Assembly (NCBI RefSeq): GCF_037969875.1
Contig: NZ_CP150218.1
Location: 4,898,001-4,962,000, forward strand
Origin: Paenibacillus sp. FSL R7-0337
Lineage (GTDB): Bacteria > Bacillota > Bacilli > Paenibacillales > Paenibacillaceae
DNA: 64,000 bases
Direction: 5' to 3'
Shown here: one piece after another, positions 61,161 to 64,000 of the stretch
How positions within the stretch are numbered: position 1 is the first letter of the stretch
Layout: every line of letters starts with the position of its first letter
Translations under genes and position numbers: made by a program
Notes under the pieces: model-generated
Databases searched by the model: none
The model's input: the letters and a program-made list of their open reading frames with translations, nothing else
Told to the model about the DNA's origin: nothing

Positions 61161-62789
61161 ATGACTAGTGTACATAACAATCACCGGTTACCCTCAATTT
61201 CTGCTGCTGCGGACCAGGACGGACAGCTCCAGCAGGATCTCATAGATTACGTGAATTATCACATTTCGGGCGGCTCCCTGGCCTCGCTGACCGAAGGCGC
61301 GGAGGAAGCTGAGCCGGCTTTTGCCCCTCTTTTGCAAAGTGATACCGCGCGCGCCTACCGACAGGAGTGCGGGGGCGTCATAACCGATATGCAGCAGCTC
61401 GGGCAGCTGCCGGGTATAAGCCAGGAATGGCTTAATCAGCTCGCGGACACAGTAGCGGGACTCGATTCCGGCAAGCTCAGGGCGCTGGCCCCGCAGACCA
61501 CCCGGCATAACCGGGTAGATCCTTATGTGAACGGGCCGCAATGCCTGGACATGCTGCTCGGCGAGATCCGCAAGGCTGAACGTTATATTCATCTGTCTGT
61601 CATGCTGTTCTTCAATGATCATTCGGGGAACCTTATCGCGGATGAGCTGCTTCATGCACTTGAGCGCGGGGTAGAGGTCAGAATAATGGTGAATTATACA
61701 GTCACTGCGCTCGGATACGGCCAGAATCTGGAGGTGGGGCAATTCTCCGACATTGCCGGGCGTCTGGAGCAGGCGGGAGCCAGGCTGCTGGATACCTTCC
61801 ACTCCTATTACGGTGCGGAGGAATGGGTTGCGAAGCGCAAGGCGCTGAAGTCACAGGGCGTGCCTGAGAGCATCCTTTTTCTGCAGGATAAGGTTCAGGA
61901 GGATGTGGAGGTGACCGGGCTGAATGTGATTGACCACCGCAAATTCATGATTATAGACGGAATAACTTCTATTATCGGCAGTCTGAATATCGGGGACCAG
62001 TATACCTTTGCGACACCTATCCAGGAAGCCCCGGACCAGCAGGTGGATGGACGTCCGCTCGGTATCCCCGCGAAGGAAGAGGAGTGGCATGACGGCTGCT
62101 TCCGCATTCAGGGGGCTGTGGCCCAGTCGCTGAACGCTGTTTTTCACTCCAGGTGGCTGCTGCTCGGGGGAGATCACTTTGACCTTGCGTCACCCTTTTA
62201 TCGTCCTGCGGTGGACTATGCGTTCGGGGAGGAGGAGTGTACGCTCTTCGCGAGCTTTCCCGGCAACCCGGTGAATCTGATTCAGCAATATATTCTGGAT
62301 GTGATCACCTATGCAGCCGATGAGACCCTTATTGTGAATCCGTATCTGATCGATCAGGCCTTCTGGGACCGGCTGGGTGAAGTGGGGCCGGAGCGTGCCT
62401 GCCATCTCGTCATCTGTAATCCGCTGGAGGTTAATGACCATCCGACGAACCGGGCGGCGGTGCGCAGCAACATGTATGTTCCCTTTTGTAACGGCGTATC
62501 CTTCTATGATTATAGTGCGACTGAACGCTTCTCCCACTGGAAAATCATCTACGACCACAGAGCGCAGGCGGTATTTCACGGCTCGTATAATATTAATGAA
62601 CGGAGTGCCTGCCATGATTACGAGCTGGGCCTGCTGGTGAAGGGCAGAGATCTCGCGGAGAAGGTGAAGCGCATGATTGATTATGACCTCAGCGTCTCCC
62701 GTAAGATCAAAGGCAAACACGAGTTCTTCAAGCATCCCTGGCTGCATCCCAGCACGTATCTGAATAAAGCAACGCAGAACTACACCTGA
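61161..62789 (+). CDS. Phospholipase D family protein (cardiolipin synthase-like)
   Basis: 542 residues, soluble, no membrane helix. Two HKD motifs: HRKFMIIDG (about 256) and HWKIIYDH (about 460), both with His-x-Lys-x4-Asp. GSLNIGDQY and GSYNINERS are the accompanying Gly-Ser-x-Asn segments. It may transfer phosphatidyl groups. Unlike bacterial cardiolipin synthases it has no N-terminal transmembrane helices, so a soluble or peripheral enzyme is likelier. AAGGAG is upstream of the ATG. Confidence 0.88.
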   Translation: MTSVHNNHRLPSISAAADQDGQLQQDLIDYVNYHISGGSLASLTEGAEEAEPAFAPLLQSDTARAYRQECGGVITDMQQLGQLPGISQEWLNQLADTVAGLDSGKLRALAPQTTRHNRVDPYVNGPQCLDMLLGEIRKAERYIHLSVMLFFNDHSGNLIADELLHALERGVEVRIMVNYTVTALGYGQNLEVGQFSDIAGRLEQAGARLLDTFHSYYGAEEWVAKRKALKSQGVPESILFLQDKVQEDVEVTGLNVIDHRKFMIIDGITSIIGSLNIGDQYTFATPIQEAPDQQVDGRPLGIPAKEEEWHDGCFRIQGAVAQSLNAVFHSRWLLLGGDHFDLASPFYRPAVDYAFGEEECTLFASFPGNPVNLIQQYILDVITYAADETLIVNPYLIDQAFWDRLGEVGPERACHLVICNPLEVNDHPTNRAAVRSNMYVPFCNGVSFYDYSATERFSHWKIIYDHRAQAVFHGSYNINERSACHDYELGLLVKGRDLAEKVKRMIDYDLSVSRKIKGKHEFFKHPWLHPSTYLNKATQNYT

Positions 62790-62856
62790 TATCCTCTCCG
62801 GCGTCCGGTCATGTATAATGGCGATATACCAATGAACGAAGATGGAGCTAATGAAG

Positions 62857-63237
62857 ATGAACATACACATTCTTGGACAAGGTCCCCGGACCGGGGAAAT
62901 CAGATTCGCGGCAGCAGAATGGGGGGAAGCCAGAGCCATCTGGTGCGGGCCGCCTGTACAGACGGGAGAGGTCTGGGAAGCTGAATGGGAGCTGCCGGCG
63001 CTGTTCATGAGCTGGGTCGATATTGTGCCGGCTCCCGGAGGTGCCTTTGGCCTGCGTATCGAAGGGGACATGGTTATCCTGACGGGCGTGCTGGAAAATA
63101 TAGAGGAGGACGGCGCGGGTTATCTGCGGATCGGCCGCGACCTGATCATGTTCGAATGCCTGGGCGAACCCATGGCGCTGGGCGGGTTCGTTGAGCTGAG
63201 GACCCGTGAAGTGAGGCTGTATCCCGTGAATCTGTAA
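62857..63237 (+). CDS. Hypothetical protein
   Basis: 126 residues from ATG 62857 (GGAG 9 bases upstream). Beta-rich, Trp- and Gly-containing, with no signal peptide; WCGPPVQTGEVWEAEWELP and GRDLIMFECLGEPMALGGFVEL are its clearest segments. No family recognised. Codon use matches its neighbours. Confidence 0.7.
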   Translation: MNIHILGQGPRTGEIRFAAAEWGEARAIWCGPPVQTGEVWEAEWELPALFMSWVDIVPAPGGAFGLRIEGDMVILTGVLENIEEDGAGYLRIGRDLIMFECLGEPMALGGFVELRTREVRLYPVNL

Positions 63238-63353
63238 GGGCCGCAGGGCACCCGGCTTACGAACGATTTCCTGCCCCGGCATAGCCACCTTCAGGCAAAT
63301 GCGCTAATATAATATAGATTGAAACAAGTAACAGCATAAGGAGCAGAAATCTG

Positions 63354-63680
63354 ATGAACAGCGATATTCAACAATTTAAGACGGAATTCTTCAAGGCGCT
63401 GGCTCACCCGATGCGGATTCGGATTCTGGAGTTGCTTAGCGAAGGCGAGAAGAATGTGAACGAGCTGCAGGCGATTCTGGGCTCCGAAGGCTCTGCGGTA
63501 TCCCAGCAGCTGGCCGTCCTCCGGGCCAAAAATGTGGTCACCAGCGTCAAGGAAGGGACCACTGTCATCTATGCCCTCCGTGATCCTCTGATCAAGGAGC
63601 TTCTGGCTGTAGCCAGGCAGATTTTCGACAATCATCTGGTGAGTACCATTTCCCTGCTCGAAGGCATCCGCAGCGAATAA
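63354..63680 (+). CDS. ArsR-type winged-helix regulator
   Basis: 108 residues: FFKALAHPMRIRILELLSEGEKNVNELQAILGSEGSAVSQQLAVLRAKNVVTSVKEGTTVIYAL is the ArsR fold. No metal-binding cysteines, so it probably senses something other than arsenic or zinc. It lies 106 bases ahead of a SulP transporter, the probable target. Confidence 0.88.
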   Translation: MNSDIQQFKTEFFKALAHPMRIRILELLSEGEKNVNELQAILGSEGSAVSQQLAVLRAKNVVTSVKEGTTVIYALRDPLIKELLAVARQIFDNHLVSTISLLEGIRSE

Positions 63681-63708
63681 CCCCGGCTTCCGGGGGCGGA
63701 TTACCCCG

Positions 63709-63737
63709 TTGACAAGAGCAGCGGGCAGGAGTAATGT
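63709..63737 (+). promoter_or_regulatory. Promoter of the SulP transporter gene
   Basis: TTGACA (63709-63714), 17-base spacer, TAATGT (63732-63737), about 50 bases before the ATG. Confidence 0.6.
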
Positions 63738-63786
63738 GAGTATTATATTCAAATAATCAGATATTTAGAGAAAAGAAGGTTATAGG

Positions 63787-64000
63787 ATGACAGGGTGGGG
63801 CCGTTTCAAAGGCTATAACATTGCTTCGCTGCGCAAGGATATCATTTCAGGGACAATCGTCGGCGTTATTGCCATCCCTCTCGGGATGGCATTTGCTATT
63901 GCTTCCGGTGTGAAGCCGGAGTACGGAATTTATACAACCATTGTGGCCGGTATACTGATTTCCTTATTCGGCGGGTCCAGGTTCCAGATTGGCGGGCCTA
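63787..64000 (+). CDS. SulP family anion transporter (N-terminal part)
   Basis: The gene runs off the right edge; 71 codons are seen. The translation begins MTGWGRFKGYNIASLRKDI and continues GTIVGVIAIPLGMAFAIASGVKPEYGIYTTIVAG, the usual SulP opening with its first transmembrane hairpin and the PEYGIY segment. It would move sulfate, bicarbonate or similar anions. Only the N-terminal membrane part is visible, so a STAS domain cannot be checked. Confidence 0.85.
   Translation, partial: MTGWGRFKGYNIASLRKDIISGTIVGVIAIPLGMAFAIASGVKPEYGIYTTIVAGILISLFGGSRFQIGGP

Noticed and set aside
62190..63071. Open frame (293 codons) on the minus strand
   Set aside because: Antisense to the phospholipase D gene and the next gene; no support.

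Overview
The window looks like a chromosomal segment of a Paenibacillus-type, spore-forming low-GC Gram-positive (Bacillota). Protein families, Shine-Dalgarno sites and frequent GTG/TTG starts are Bacillales-like: a caa3 oxidase cluster (ctaCDEFG plus DUF420), YtxJ, LipL, a YtrA-type regulator and a small alarmone synthetase. The coding DNA is moderately GC-rich, and the intergenic spaces carry the short hairpin repeats that I associate with Paenibacillus. The assignment comes from sequence reading only.

Layout. (1) 1-6 kb: a lipoprotein, then a leftward operon (transcribed from 5.7 to 1.2 kb) of an FMN-binding lipoprotein, a type II NADH dehydrogenase fused to a membrane domain, and two polyprenyl-diphosphate synthase subunits. 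This matches part of the flavin-based extracellular electron transfer (FLEET) locus of Listeria. Its promoter region has two FNR/CRP-like boxes at ideal positions. (2) 6-25 kb: a CsbD-like stress protein, a histidine kinase, an MFS transporter, RidA, a TspO-like protein, a GH31 glucosidase, a SNF2 helicase with an odd partner gene, tandem-repeat DNA, a RelP/RelQ-type synthetase, a zinc-ribbon protein, a TrmB regulator and a lipid kinase. (3) 25.6-31.3 kb: caa3 cytochrome oxidase operon behind a strong promoter with ResD-like boxes and a cre-like site. (4) 31.4-37.6 kb: a frameshifted phosphotransferase, an MBL hydrolase and a leftward cheW-cheA-mcp operon. (5) 37.75-38.96 kb: a tyrosine recombinase gene bounded by perfect 25-bp inverted repeats that look like recombinase core sites. 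An outward promoter lies just inside the right end, so this is a candidate self-inverting switch next to cheW-cheA-mcp. (6) 39.1-43.8 kb: a YtrA/GntR-regulated ABC transporter operon with an operator over its -10. (7) 44-48.4 kb: an AT-rich, probably acquired island with two ABC exporters, a broken small peptide gene and gene remnants. (8) 48.4-64 kb: AraC/GH43 xylan genes, a c-di-AMP riboswitch ahead of a degenerate sigma-like gene, a beta-propeller protein, YtxJ/glutaredoxin, an SDR, a ThuA-like protein, a CHAD protein, LipL, a nitrilase-family hydrolase, a MarR-nitroreductase-monooxygenase cluster, a phospholipase D family protein, an ArsR regulator and the start of a SulP transporter.

The two loci most worth a second look are the FNR-boxed FLEET-like operon and the invertible recombinase segment. 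The latter would connect an outward promoter either to a terminator (orientation seen here) or to the chemosensory operon (flipped orientation). The c-di-AMP riboswitch upstream of a sigma-like protein is the third.
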